Shown here: piece after piece, positions 7,129 to 14,516 of the stretch
Numbering within the stretch: position 1 is the stretch's first letter
How the letters are laid out: the number at the start of each line of letters is the position of its first letter
From: JAJRXK01 sp964593155
Lineage (GTDB): Bacteria > Krumholzibacteriota > Krumholzibacteriia > JAJRXK01
NCBI GenBank assembly: GCA_964593155.1
Contig: CAZQHE010000049.1
Location: 1 to 27,609, forward strand
DNA: 27,609 nucleotides
Reading direction: 5' to 3'
Program-made: the position numbers and the translations under genes
Notes under the pieces: model-generated
Database searches by the model: none
Told to the model about the DNA's origin: nothing
What the model saw: only the letters and a program-made list of their open reading frames with translations

Positions 7129-9918
7129 ATGTACATCGGACTGCTGTTGCTGCTGCTCGTCGCGTCGGTCTGGCTCGTCACGCGCGGTCTGGGTCGCGGT
7201 GTGCGCGGCCTCGTGGTCGGCGGCGGTGCGCTGGCCGTGGCCACGGTCGCCTTCTACGCGCTGATGTCCTTCTGGGGCGAGATGCTGTGGTTCGACGCCC
7301 TGGGGTTCGGCCAGCGCTTCTGGACCGAGGTCGGCGCGCGGGTGGTGATGATCGTCGGTGCCGCCGCTCTGGTGGGCGCGGTCGTCGCGTTGCTGCTCCG
7401 TGCCCTGCCGCCCGAGAGTCGGGGCCTGCGTCGCGGGGCGTGGATCCTGGGCGCGGTCGGGGCCCTGCTGGCCGGCGTGAGTCTCTGGGACGAATGGTTG
7501 CTGTACCTGAATCGCGTGTCGGCGGGGACCACCGATCCGGTGCTCGGCCTGGACGTGGGCTTCTACCTGTTCACGCTTCCGTTCCTCTCGGCCGTGCAGG
7601 GACTGCTGGCCTGGGCCGCGGTCGTGGCGCTGGGGGCGACGCTGCTCGCGAGCCTGCAGTCGGGTGAGAAGCGTCTGCGTCTGCGGCCGGCGTCGGAGAT
7701 TCCCCTCGGCACGTTGTTGGCCAGCACGATCGCCCTGGCGGTGGTGTTGACCTTCGACCGCGTGCTCGCCGTCTTCGAACTCCTGAACTCCGACTGGGGC
7801 GTGGTGGCCGGTCCGGGATGGACCGACGTGCACGTCCGCCTGCCCGCACAGATCCTCGTGGCGGTCGCCACGCTGGCGCTGGGTCTGCTGGCGTGGTCGC
7901 CGACCGTACGGGCGTGGGCAGGCCGCCGGGGCGAGGGCGCCGACCGGGGCCTGCGCGGCCTGCGCCACCTCTGGGTGGGCACCGCCGCGATCTGGATCCT
8001 GGCCCTGGGCGTCGCCCCGCGCCTGGTGCAGTGGCTGGTGGTCGAACCCAACGAGATCACCTTCGAGCGGCCCTACATCGAGAACAACATCGCGGCCACG
8101 CGCGCGGCCTTCGGGCTCGACCGCGTGGAGCAGAGGCGCTTCCCCGCGCGCGAGGAGTTGACCCGAGCCACCGTCGACGACAACCGCGACCTGCTGAACG
8201 AGGTCCGGCTGTGGGACTGGCGCGCCCTCGACGCGGTGTACAAGCAGTTCCAGGAGATCCGTCTGTACTACGAGTTCTCCGACGTCGACATCGATCGCTA
8301 CGCGATCGGCGACCGCACGCGCCAGGTGATGGTGTCGGCACGCGAGCTCGAGCTGTCGAACCTTCCCGAGCAGAGTCAGACCTTCGTCAACCGCCGCTTC
8401 AAGTACACGCACGGCTACGGCCTGACCATGGCCACGGTGAGCGACTTCACCCAGCAGGGCCTGCCGAACCTGCTCGTGCGCGACATCCCGCCGAAGGCGG
8501 AGCCCGAGGAGTTGAGTGTCGAGCGCCCGCAGATCTATTACGGCGAGTTGACCGACGAACCCGCGGTGGTGAACACCGAGGAGCGCGAGTTCGACCATCC
8601 GAGCGGCGACGAGAACGTCTACAACCGCTACGCCGGAACGGGCGGTGTGCAGCTCACCAGCTTCTGGCGGAAGCTGATCTACGGATGGAAGTTCGACGGC
8701 ACGCGCCTGCTGGTGTCGGGGTACCCGACCGAGGACAGCCGGGTACTCTTCCACCGGACGGTCCGCGAGCGCGTGCAGAACGTCGCGCCGTTCCTCGAGA
8801 TCGACGACGACCCCTACGTGGTGCTCGTCGACGGGCGGCTGCACTGGATCGTCGACGCCTACACCCGCGCCGATCGCTACCCCTACAGCGAACCCTACTC
8901 CTCGCGCGAGGTGATCGAGTACCGCGACGGCGACCGCACACGCCGGCTCGAGCGCACCACCGTGCCCTCGATGCACGGGGCCAACTACGTGCGCAACGCG
9001 GTCAAGGTGGCGATCGACGCCTACGACGGCAGCGTCGACCTCTATGTCTTCGAGCCCGACGACCCCCTGGTCCGGGCCTGGCAGAAGGCGTTCCCCGACC
9101 TGTTCACGCCCCGCGAGCAGATGCCCGAAGCGTTGGAGCGCCACGTGCGCTACCCCGTGGACCTGCTGCTCGTGCAGGGCCTGGTGCAGGCCAAGTACCA
9201 CATGCAGGAGCCCGAGGTCTTCTACAACCAGGAGGACCTGTGGGTACGGGCCACCGAGAAGTACTACTCGGGTGTGCAGCCGGTGGAACCCTACTACGTG
9301 ATGTGGGAGCAGCAGGGGTCGGACGAGGTCGAGTTCGTCCTGATCCTGCCGTTCACGCCGAAGAACCGCCAGGTGCTGATCGGCTGGATCGCCGGCATGT
9401 CCGACCCTCCGAACTACGGGCGCTTCCTTGCCTACGAGTTCCCCAAGGACCGTCGCGTGATCGGTCCGCAGCAGGTCGAGACCAAGATCGATCAGGATCG
9501 GTTCCTGTCGGGGCAGCTCACGTTGTGGGACCAGCGCGGCTCGAACGTGATCCGCGGCAACGTGCTCGCGATCCCGCTCGACGAGACCCTGCTCTACGTC
9601 GAGCCGATCTACCTGCAGGCGGAGACGGCGGCGTATCCCGAGCTGCGCCTGGTGGCCGTGATGCACGGCGACGACCTGAGCTATGCCGAGTCCTTCGACG
9701 CCGCGCTCGAGGGCCTGTTCGACGACACCGCCGGCATGCCCGAGGGAGTCGCCGCGCTCGGACGCCGCGAGTTGATCCGGCGGGCGAACGAACTTCTGGG
9801 CGAGTACGCGCGCCTGCAGGGCGAGGAGGACTTCGAGGCCGCCGGCCAGCGACTGCAGGAGTTGAGCGACGTCCTGCAGCGCCTCGTGGATGCGGACGAA
9901 GCGGGTCGTTCGCGGTGA
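7129..9918 (+). CDS. UPF0182 family multi-pass membrane protein
   Basis: At 929 aa this is a complete member of the large UPF0182 (COG1615) family, whose molecular function is not established. The first about 310 residues hold seven or eight hydrophobic helices (for example 2-20, about 70-92, 104-122, 145-175, 195-217, 242-258, 282-305), including the family's MLWFDALGFGQRFW stretch after the second helix. The remaining about 600 residues form a soluble, probably extracytoplasmic domain with family signatures such as VEPNEITFERPYIENNI, YYGELTDEPAVVNT and DEVEFVLILPFTPKNR, and an acidic Glu-rich helical tail (about 865-925). ATG 7129 starts directly on the first helix; the RBS is weak (GAGG about 11 nt upstream). 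It is followed by the nucleotidyltransferase gene, which has its own copy of the same promoter motif, suggesting co-regulation rather than one transcript. Confidence 0.92.
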   Translation: MYIGLLLLLLVASVWLVTRGLGRGVRGLVVGGGALAVATVAFYALMSFWGEMLWFDALGFGQRFWTEVGARVVMIVGAAALVGAVVALLLRALPPESRGLRRGAWILGAVGALLAGVSLWDEWLLYLNRVSAGTTDPVLGLDVGFYLFTLPFLSAVQGLLAWAAVVALGATLLASLQSGEKRLRLRPASEIPLGTLLASTIALAVVLTFDRVLAVFELLNSDWGVVAGPGWTDVHVRLPAQILVAVATLALGLLAWSPTVRAWAGRRGEGADRGLRGLRHLWVGTAAIWILALGVAPRLVQWLVVEPNEITFERPYIENNIAATRAAFGLDRVEQRRFPAREELTRATVDDNRDLLNEVRLWDWRALDAVYKQFQEIRLYYEFSDVDIDRYAIGDRTRQVMVSARELELSNLPEQSQTFVNRRFKYTHGYGLTMATVSDFTQQGLPNLLVRDIPPKAEPEELSVERPQIYYGELTDEPAVVNTEEREFDHPSGDENVYNRYAGTGGVQLTSFWRKLIYGWKFDGTRLLVSGYPTEDSRVLFHRTVRERVQNVAPFLEIDDDPYVVLVDGRLHWIVDAYTRADRYPYSEPYSSREVIEYRDGDRTRRLERTTVPSMHGANYVRNAVKVAIDAYDGSVDLYVFEPDDPLVRAWQKAFPDLFTPREQMPEALERHVRYPVDLLLVQGLVQAKYHMQEPEVFYNQEDLWVRATEKYYSGVQPVEPYYVMWEQQGSDEVEFVLILPFTPKNRQVLIGWIAGMSDPPNYGRFLAYEFPKDRRVIGPQQVETKIDQDRFLSGQLTLWDQRGSNVIRGNVLAIPLDETLLYVEPIYLQAETAAYPELRLVAVMHGDDLSYAESFDAALEGLFDDTAGMPEGVAALGRRELIRRANELLGEYARLQGEEDFEAAGQRLQELSDVLQRLVDADEAGRSR

Positions 9919-9958
9919 TCGGGCGGCACTTCGGTTCCCGGAGACACGAATCAGTGTT

Positions 9959-9995
9959 CGCCCGATGTGGTCCCGCGGCGCGGATTCCTAGCCTG
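9959..9995 (+). promoter_or_regulatory. bipartite promoter motif, copy 2 (upstream of nucleotidyltransferase gene)
   Basis: CGCCCGATG (9959-9967), 19 nt, CCTAGCCTG (9987-9995), ending 56 nt before the ATG at 10052. It has the same blocks and the same spacing as 7041-7077. It lies in the 133-bp gap after the UPF0182 gene, so it probably drives the nucleotidyltransferase-ftsH-membrane protein operon. Confidence 0.65.
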
Positions 9996-10051
9996 CAATT
10001 CCGGCGGTCGGACGAGTCGAATCGAGTGCGCGACGAAGAAGGAGTCCCCCA

Positions 10052-10987
10052 ATGACGTGGAATCAGGTGTGGTCGATCGTGTTGGCCGGTGGTGACGGTC
10101 AACGAGTGCGCAGTCTGGCCACGGACCGGTCGGGTCGTCCGATTCCGAAACAGTTCTGGGAGTTCGACGGCCGGCGCAGTCTGCTGAGCGCCACTCTCGA
10201 CCGCATGGGTCCGTTGATTCCTCGTCGCCGGGCCGTTCCGGTGGTGGCGCGCGACCACCATCGCTGGTGGCGGACCGAGTTCCACGGCCTGCCCGATCGC
10301 AACGTGGTCGTGCAACCGGCCAACCGGGGTACGGCCGCCGGTGTGCTGCTTCCGCTGATGCGCGTGATCGAACGCGACCGCAACGCCGTGGTCGTCGTGT
10401 TGCCCAGTGACCACTGGGTGGACGACGACGAAACCCTTCGCCGCAGCGTGGCCACGGCCACGGCGGCCGTTCGCGACGACAGCCATCGTCTGGTCCTGCT
10501 GGGAATGGAACCGGCGGACGGTGACATCGAGTACGGCTGGATCGTCCCGCGGTCGATCGGAGCACCCGGCCTGTGCGCGGTCGCTCGCTTCGTCGAGAAG
10601 CCCCGGGCCGAGGTCTGTCATGGACTCCGCGCCGATGGAGCGCTGGTGAACAGCATGATCGTGGTCGCCCGCGCCTCGACACTGCTCAACCTCTTCTACC
10701 TGGCCACTCCACGTCTGCTGTGGGAGTTCGTGAAGGCCCACGAGAACGCCGAGGGCGACGGACTGGATTCGCTCTACGAGTTCCTCCCGACGCAGGACTT
10801 CAGTCGCGACGTCCTCGAGCCCCTCGGCGATCGCCTGACGGTGCTTCCGGTGCCCGACTGTGGGTGGACCGACGTGGGCACCCCCAACCGCGTGGCGCGT
10901 GTGCGCCGGACCGAGCGCGGGCCGCTCCGGATCCGACGGGCAGCGGCGGGTGCACCGCGCGCCGACGCGGTCTCCGTCCGTCGCTGA
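10052..10987 (+). CDS. mannose-1-phosphate guanylyltransferase-like nucleotidyltransferase
   Basis: This 311-aa cytosolic enzyme belongs to the sugar-phosphate nucleotidyltransferase fold. Such enzymes join a sugar-1-phosphate and an NTP, here most likely making GDP-mannose for polysaccharide or glycoconjugate synthesis. ATG 10052 has AGGAG about 8 nt upstream. Visible motifs are the NTP-binding loop LAGGDGQRVRSL (11-22), PKQF (32-35), PANRGTAAG, LPSDHW (about 116-121) and FVEKP (about 180-184). The signature loop carries the insertion between GGxGxR and PKQF seen in the 'LxSLT...PKQF' subgroup. There is no fused phosphomannose isomerase domain, so this is the short form. The C-terminal about 25 residues are Arg/Ala-rich and may be a disordered tail. 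ftsH follows after 20 nt. Nucleotide and sugar specificity are inferred from family. Confidence 0.82.
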   Translation: MTWNQVWSIVLAGGDGQRVRSLATDRSGRPIPKQFWEFDGRRSLLSATLDRMGPLIPRRRAVPVVARDHHRWWRTEFHGLPDRNVVVQPANRGTAAGVLLPLMRVIERDRNAVVVVLPSDHWVDDDETLRRSVATATAAVRDDSHRLVLLGMEPADGDIEYGWIVPRSIGAPGLCAVARFVEKPRAEVCHGLRADGALVNSMIVVARASTLLNLFYLATPRLLWEFVKAHENAEGDGLDSLYEFLPTQDFSRDVLEPLGDRLTVLPVPDCGWTDVGTPNRVARVRRTERGPLRIRRAAAGAPRADAVSVRR

Positions 10988-11007
10988 TCACCACGAGAGG
11001 ACTCCCG

Positions 11008-12951
11008 ATGCTGCACAGAGCCAAGGCGGACGATTCCGAGCACCACGATCGCGACGAACAGCACGGTGAGCCGTCGTCACCGCCGCCGCGCGACGGGGAG
11101 GGGGACAAGGGACCCGACCGCAGCCGGATGTTCCTGTGGGCGCTGTTCAGCTTCGTGATCGCCTACTGGATCGTGAGCGCGATCACGGGCGGTCCGGACC
11201 ACGGGCCGAAGATCGCCTACACGACCTTTCGCGAACATCTCGACCAGGGCCGCCTGCAGCAGGTCCGTGTGAAGGGCGAGCAGATCGACGGCGATCTGCG
11301 TGAGGAGGCGCTGTTCGTCAGCAACGGCGACAGCACGCGCTACGACCAGTTCGTCACCTACCTGCCCTCGTTCGGCGACGAGGACCTGCTGAGCGACCTG
11401 CGTCAGGCCGAGGTCGAGATCGAGACCGAGCGCGAGAGCGACACCTCGTGGTGGTCGGTCCTCATCGGACTGGCCCCGCTCCTGTTCCTGTTCCTGCTGG
11501 GGTTCCTGTTCCTGCGGGGGATGGCCTCGCAGGGGCGCAACATGCTCAGCATCGGGCGCAGCCAGGCCAAACGCGCCGAACCGGAGCGCGAAAGGACCAC
11601 CTTCGACGACGTGGCCGGTGCCGAGGGCGCCAAGAGCGAGCTGCGCGAGCTCGTGCAGTACCTCAAGAGCCCCGGGCACTTCCAGGCACTCGGCGCGGCC
11701 GTGCCCAAGGGCGTGCTGCTGGTGGGGCCTCCGGGCACGGGCAAGACCCTGCTCGCGCGCGCCGTCGCCGGCGAGGCCGACGTGCCCTTCTTCATTATCA
11801 CCGGCTCGGACTTCATGGAGATGTTCGTGGGTGTGGGCGCCAAGCGTGTCCGTGACCTCTTCGAGGACGCCAAGAAGAATGCCCCGAGCATCATCTTCAT
11901 CGACGAGCTCGACTCGGTGGGGCGTCACCGCGGCGCCGGCCTGGGCGGTGGCCACGACGAGCGCGAACAGACGCTGAACCAGCTACTGAGTGAGCTCGAC
12001 GGCTTCGAGCCCTCGGAGAACGTCATCGTGATGGCGGCCACCAACCGCCCCGACATCCTCGACCCCGCGCTGTTGCGTCCCGGCCGCTTCGACCGCCACA
12101 TCGCCGTCGAGCTGCCAAGCAGCCGCGAGCGGGCCGCGATCCTGCGGATCCACGCGCGCGGCAAGCCGCTGTCCGACGACCTCGACCTCGACCAGGTCGC
12201 GCGTGGCACGCCGGGCTTCAGCGGGGCCGACCTGCAGAACCTGCTGAACGAGGCCGCCTTCACGGCCGCGCGTGAGGACCACGAGGCGATCCAGCCCTCG
12301 GACATGGACGAGGCCCGCGACCGCGTTCTCATGGGTCTGGAGCGCCGCGGCCTGGCCCTGAGCGACCGGCAGGTCGAACTGCTGGCCTACCACGAGGGAG
12401 GTCACACGCTCGTCAGCGCCGTGCTCCCTCACGCCGATCCGATCCACAAGGTGACGATCGTCCCCCGCGGGCGCTCGATGGGGGCGACGCACCAGATGCC
12501 CGAGGACGATCGCTACGTCTACGAACGTGACTACATGCTCGACCGCCTGGCCGTCATGCTCGCCGGCCGCGCGGCCGAGAACGTCGCGCTCGACACCACC
12601 ACCACGGGCGCCGAGGACGACCTGCGCCAGGCCACGTCGCTGGCCCGCCGCATGGTGGTGGACTGGGGCATGGGCGACGACACCGGACTGATGGTGTCGA
12701 GCCAGGGATCCGACCAGGAGGTCTTCCTGGGCGAGGAGCTCACCCAGCGCCGCGAGAACAGCGAGGCGACGGCGCGTCTGGTCGACGACGAGGTGCGCTC
12801 GATCCTCGAGCAGTCCTACCGGCGGGCCGTCCAGGTGATCGAAGAACACCGCGACGGTCTCGACCGCATCGCCCGCGCGCTGATCGAGGACGAGAAGATC
12901 AGCGGTGAACGTGTCGAGGAGCTGCTGGCCGAGTCCGGTGCTCCGCAGTGA
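11008..12951 (+). CDS. ftsH: ATP-dependent zinc metalloprotease FtsH
   Basis: This membrane-anchored AAA+ protease degrades misassembled membrane proteins and regulators. The start at ATG 11008 is set by GAGAGG 7 nt upstream; the frame is open further upstream but overlaps the previous gene. The protein is 647 aa. TM1 is about 41-59, followed by a short periplasmic domain and TM2 about 150-170. Walker A is GPPGTGKT (240-247), pore loop MFVGVG (271-276), Walker B IIFIDE (295-300), arginine fingers R357/R360, zinc site HEGGH (462-466), and the third ligand D538 in TTGAEDDL. All essential residues are present. Two mild oddities: a 40-residue charged, Asp/His-rich N-terminal extension before TM1, and HEGGH where most FtsH have HEAGH. 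It lies in an operon with the nucleotidyltransferase and a small membrane protein. Confidence 0.97.
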   Translation: MLHRAKADDSEHHDRDEQHGEPSSPPPRDGEGDKGPDRSRMFLWALFSFVIAYWIVSAITGGPDHGPKIAYTTFREHLDQGRLQQVRVKGEQIDGDLREEALFVSNGDSTRYDQFVTYLPSFGDEDLLSDLRQAEVEIETERESDTSWWSVLIGLAPLLFLFLLGFLFLRGMASQGRNMLSIGRSQAKRAEPERERTTFDDVAGAEGAKSELRELVQYLKSPGHFQALGAAVPKGVLLVGPPGTGKTLLARAVAGEADVPFFIITGSDFMEMFVGVGAKRVRDLFEDAKKNAPSIIFIDELDSVGRHRGAGLGGGHDEREQTLNQLLSELDGFEPSENVIVMAATNRPDILDPALLRPGRFDRHIAVELPSSRERAAILRIHARGKPLSDDLDLDQVARGTPGFSGADLQNLLNEAAFTAAREDHEAIQPSDMDEARDRVLMGLERRGLALSDRQVELLAYHEGGHTLVSAVLPHADPIHKVTIVPRGRSMGATHQMPEDDRYVYERDYMLDRLAVMLAGRAAENVALDTTTTGAEDDLRQATSLARRMVVDWGMGDDTGLMVSSQGSDQEVFLGEELTQRRENSEATARLVDDEVRSILEQSYRRAVQVIEEHRDGLDRIARALIEDEKISGERVEELLAESGAPQ

Positions 12952-12968
12952 GTCCGAGGTGATCGTCG

Positions 12969-13379
12969 ATGTTCTGGGTCGATCTGTTCTTCGCCTTCCT
13001 CGTGGCCGCCGTGCTCAGCGTGGTGCTCGTGGGCCTCACCGGCTGGCGGCGTCCGCGCCGCGAGGAAGAGGGCATGTGGCCATCGCTGATCGCGCTGTTC
13101 GTCGTCCTCGTCCTGATGGTCTGGGCCGGCGGTGTGTGGGTGACGCCCTTCGGGCCGCCCGTGTGGGGCGGCTACTGGGCGCCCTTCCTGATCGTCGGCG
13201 TCATGGTCGCGCTGTTGATCGCCACGCTCACCACGGCCGCGCGCCCGCCCCGGGCGCGCCGCGAGCCCCGCGTCGAGGGCGAGATCGAGGCCGAGCAGGC
13301 GGCAGCTTCGTTCTTCGGCCTCTTCTTCTGGCTGCTACTGGTCATCGGGATCGCCGCACTGGTGATTCGCTACGCCTGA
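12969..13379 (+). CDS. small four-helix membrane protein, ftsH operon
   Basis: This is a 136-aa protein with ATG 12969, 17 nt after the ftsH stop and with a GAGG about 9 nt upstream. Four hydrophobic segments are visible: 3-24 (LFFAFLVAAVLSVVLVGL), about 37-55, about 67-88 and about 115-134. A charged Arg/Glu-rich segment lies before the last helix (RPPRARREPRVEGEIEAEQ). I recognise no named family. The tight coupling to ftsH suggests a membrane partner or substrate adaptor, but this is inference from position. The strong hairpin directly after it ends the operon. Confidence 0.75.
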   Translation: MFWVDLFFAFLVAAVLSVVLVGLTGWRRPRREEEGMWPSLIALFVVLVLMVWAGGVWVTPFGPPVWGGYWAPFLIVGVMVALLIATLTTAARPPRARREPRVEGEIEAEQAAASFFGLFFWLLLVIGIAALVIRYA

Positions 13380-13400
13380 TCCGGTCTGCCGGCCGAACGA

Positions 13401-13438
13401 GACGAGCGGGGTGATCGGCCGATCACCCCGCTTCGTCG
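13401..13438. terminator. long palindromic bidirectional terminator
   Basis: AGCGGGGTGATCGG (13405-13418) is followed immediately by its exact reverse complement (13419-13432), a 28-bp perfect palindrome. The outer GACGA/TTCGTC extends the stem with one bulge to 13401-13438. It lies between the stop of the small membrane protein (13379) and the stop of dodecin (13478, minus). The lack of a spacer loop is unusual for a terminator; in RNA the central 3-4 bases would open. Confidence 0.75.
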
Positions 13439-13477
13439 TGCGCACCGGATCCAGTGCGCGAGTCCCGGCTCGGCGGA

Positions 13478-13681
13478 CTATTCCTTCAGCATGAAGGTCA
13501 CCTTCATGTTGACCCGGTACTCGTGGATCTTCCCGTTGTCGGTGTCCACGTACATCTCCTTGATCCAGGCGCGCTGGATGTTCTCGGTGGTGGACGACGC
13601 GCGCTTCAGACCGTTGGCGATCGCGTCCTCGAAGCCCTTCGGCGAAGCGGCCGTGATCTCGATGTTCTTGGCGACGGACAT
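13478..13681 (-). CDS. dodecin family flavin-binding protein
   Basis: This is a 67-aa protein of typical dodecin length. ATG 13681 has a strong AGGAG 6 nt upstream. Dodecins form dodecameric hollow shells that store or buffer flavins (or coenzyme A-type ligands) and protect against free-flavin photochemistry. The sequence shows the family pattern: short strand VAKNIEITAAS, one helix GFEDAIANGLKRASSTTENI, then strands AWIKEMYVDTDNGKIHEYRV and NMKVTFMLKE. W39 (in RAWIKE) corresponds to the flavin-stacking Trp region. The gene is monocistronic and shares the 13401-13438 terminator. The family call is confident; the ligand is not testable from sequence. Confidence 0.95.
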   Translation of the reverse strand: MSVAKNIEITAASPKGFEDAIANGLKRASSTTENIQRAWIKEMYVDTDNGKIHEYRVNMKVTFMLKE

Positions 13682-13775
13682 GTCGACTCCTTTTCCCGGT
13701 GCTCGGGAGTATCGGGTTCGCTTCGTCAGCGACCCGATGCTCGCAGTCGTCGCCGTCGGGGACGATCGGCGCGAG

Positions 13776-13808
13776 TCCCCCGGGCGGGGCGGGAAGGCTC
13801 CGAGGGGA
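13776..13808 (-). terminator. possible hairpin after the CBS gene
   Basis: TCCCCCGG (13776-13783) can pair with CCGAGGGGA (13800-13808) with one bulged A, around a 16-nt GC-rich loop. It begins 42 nt past the CBS stop on the minus strand and precedes the dodecin promoter region. There is no U-tract, so this is tentative. Confidence 0.35.
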
Positions 13809-13850
13809 GTCATCGGGCGATCCACGAGGGTGGGCCCGAGAGCGCGGAGA

Positions 13851-14291
13851 TCAGTGGGTGCCGTCGGATCCGTTGCCGTCGCCGGAGACGGTGCGGATCA
13901 GCGTGGACACGTGCTCCGAATCGCCGTCGCCCTGGACGAGGTCGCCGAGCGAGACCACGCCGATCGGCAGGTCCGAGGTGTCGACGACCACGACGCGACG
14001 GCATCCCTCGCGGGCCATGCGATCGGTGACGGTGGTGACGTCCTCGTCGGGCAGGCAGGTGATCGCGCCGACCGACATGGCGTCCTCGACGTAGCCCGTG
14101 AGCGGACTCACGGCCTCGGCCACGGCGCGCACCACGACGTCGCGGTCGGTCAGCACTCCGATCAGGCCGGCATCGCTGATCACGGGCAGGAAGCCGGTCT
14201 CGCTGTCGCGCATGAGCTGCGCTGCGCGGTGCAGGGTGGCTCGTCTTCGGACGAGCACCGGATTCTCGGTCATGAACTCGCGGATTCTCAT
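13851..14291 (-). CDS. two-CBS-domain protein
   Basis: This is a 146-aa soluble protein with ATG 14291 and GGAG about 9 nt upstream. Two CBS motifs fill it. CBS1 is about 1-60 (IREFMTENPVLVRRRATLHRA, GFLPVISDAGLIGVLTDRDV); CBS2 is about 68-128 (VEDAMSVGAITCLPDEDV, RRVVVVDTSDLPIGVVSLGD). A tandem pair forms a Bateman module that binds adenosine nucleotides or related ligands and acts as an energy or redox sensor. The C-terminal about 18 residues are Gly/Asp/Ser-rich and probably disordered. It is divergent from the histidine kinase gene across a 225-bp region containing a palindrome, which hints at shared control. The effector target is unknown. Confidence 0.92.
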   Translation of the reverse strand: MRIREFMTENPVLVRRRATLHRAAQLMRDSETGFLPVISDAGLIGVLTDRDVVVRAVAEAVSPLTGYVEDAMSVGAITCLPDEDVTTVTDRMAREGCRRVVVVDTSDLPIGVVSLGDLVQGDGDSEHVSTLIRTVSGDGNGSDGTH

Positions 14292-14446
14292 GGTGTCGGG
14301 CTCCGTGCGCCCTCGCCCGCGGCCAGCAGGCCGTGCGGGCGAGGCGGGGATCGTTGCGCGCGTCGTCGTCTTGCTTACGCCCAGTATGCAATCACCACAA
14401 CAGCTGGACGGAAATCGGTCAAGGGTGGTCACCGTCATCAGGGATG

Positions 14447-14464
14447 GCCCCATGGTCATGGGGC
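14447..14464. promoter_or_regulatory. palindromic operator candidate between CBS and kinase genes
   Basis: GCCCCATG (14447-14454) and CATGGGGC (14457-14464) are perfect 8-bp inverted arms with a 2-nt spacer. The site is 52 nt upstream of the kinase ATG at 14517, within the divergent gap. An 18-bp near-perfect palindrome at this place fits a dimeric regulator site, plausibly NarL-type. It could instead be an RNA hairpin in the kinase 5' leader. Confidence 0.45.
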
Positions 14465-14516
14465 GTGATCGGCCGCAAGTTCGGGCGGACGCTCTTCCCG
14501 CAGCTCGACGAACCCG

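Noticed and set aside
5299..9666. Minus-strand open frame of about 1455 codons covering the OB-fold gene, the reductase and much of the UPF0182 gene
   Set aside because: Only the last 216 codons (OB-fold protein) look like protein. The rest is antisense to UPF0182 and out of frame with the reductase, with His/Val/Arg-rich composition typical of GC-rich shadow frames.
7818..10055. Plus-strand frame overlapping the UPF0182 gene
   Set aside because: Arg/Pro/Ala-rich shadow of the third codon position of a well-conserved membrane protein gene.
10573..11007. Upstream extension of the ftsH frame
   Set aside because: Overlaps the nucleotidyltransferase gene in another frame and is Arg-rich; ATG 11008 has a good RBS.
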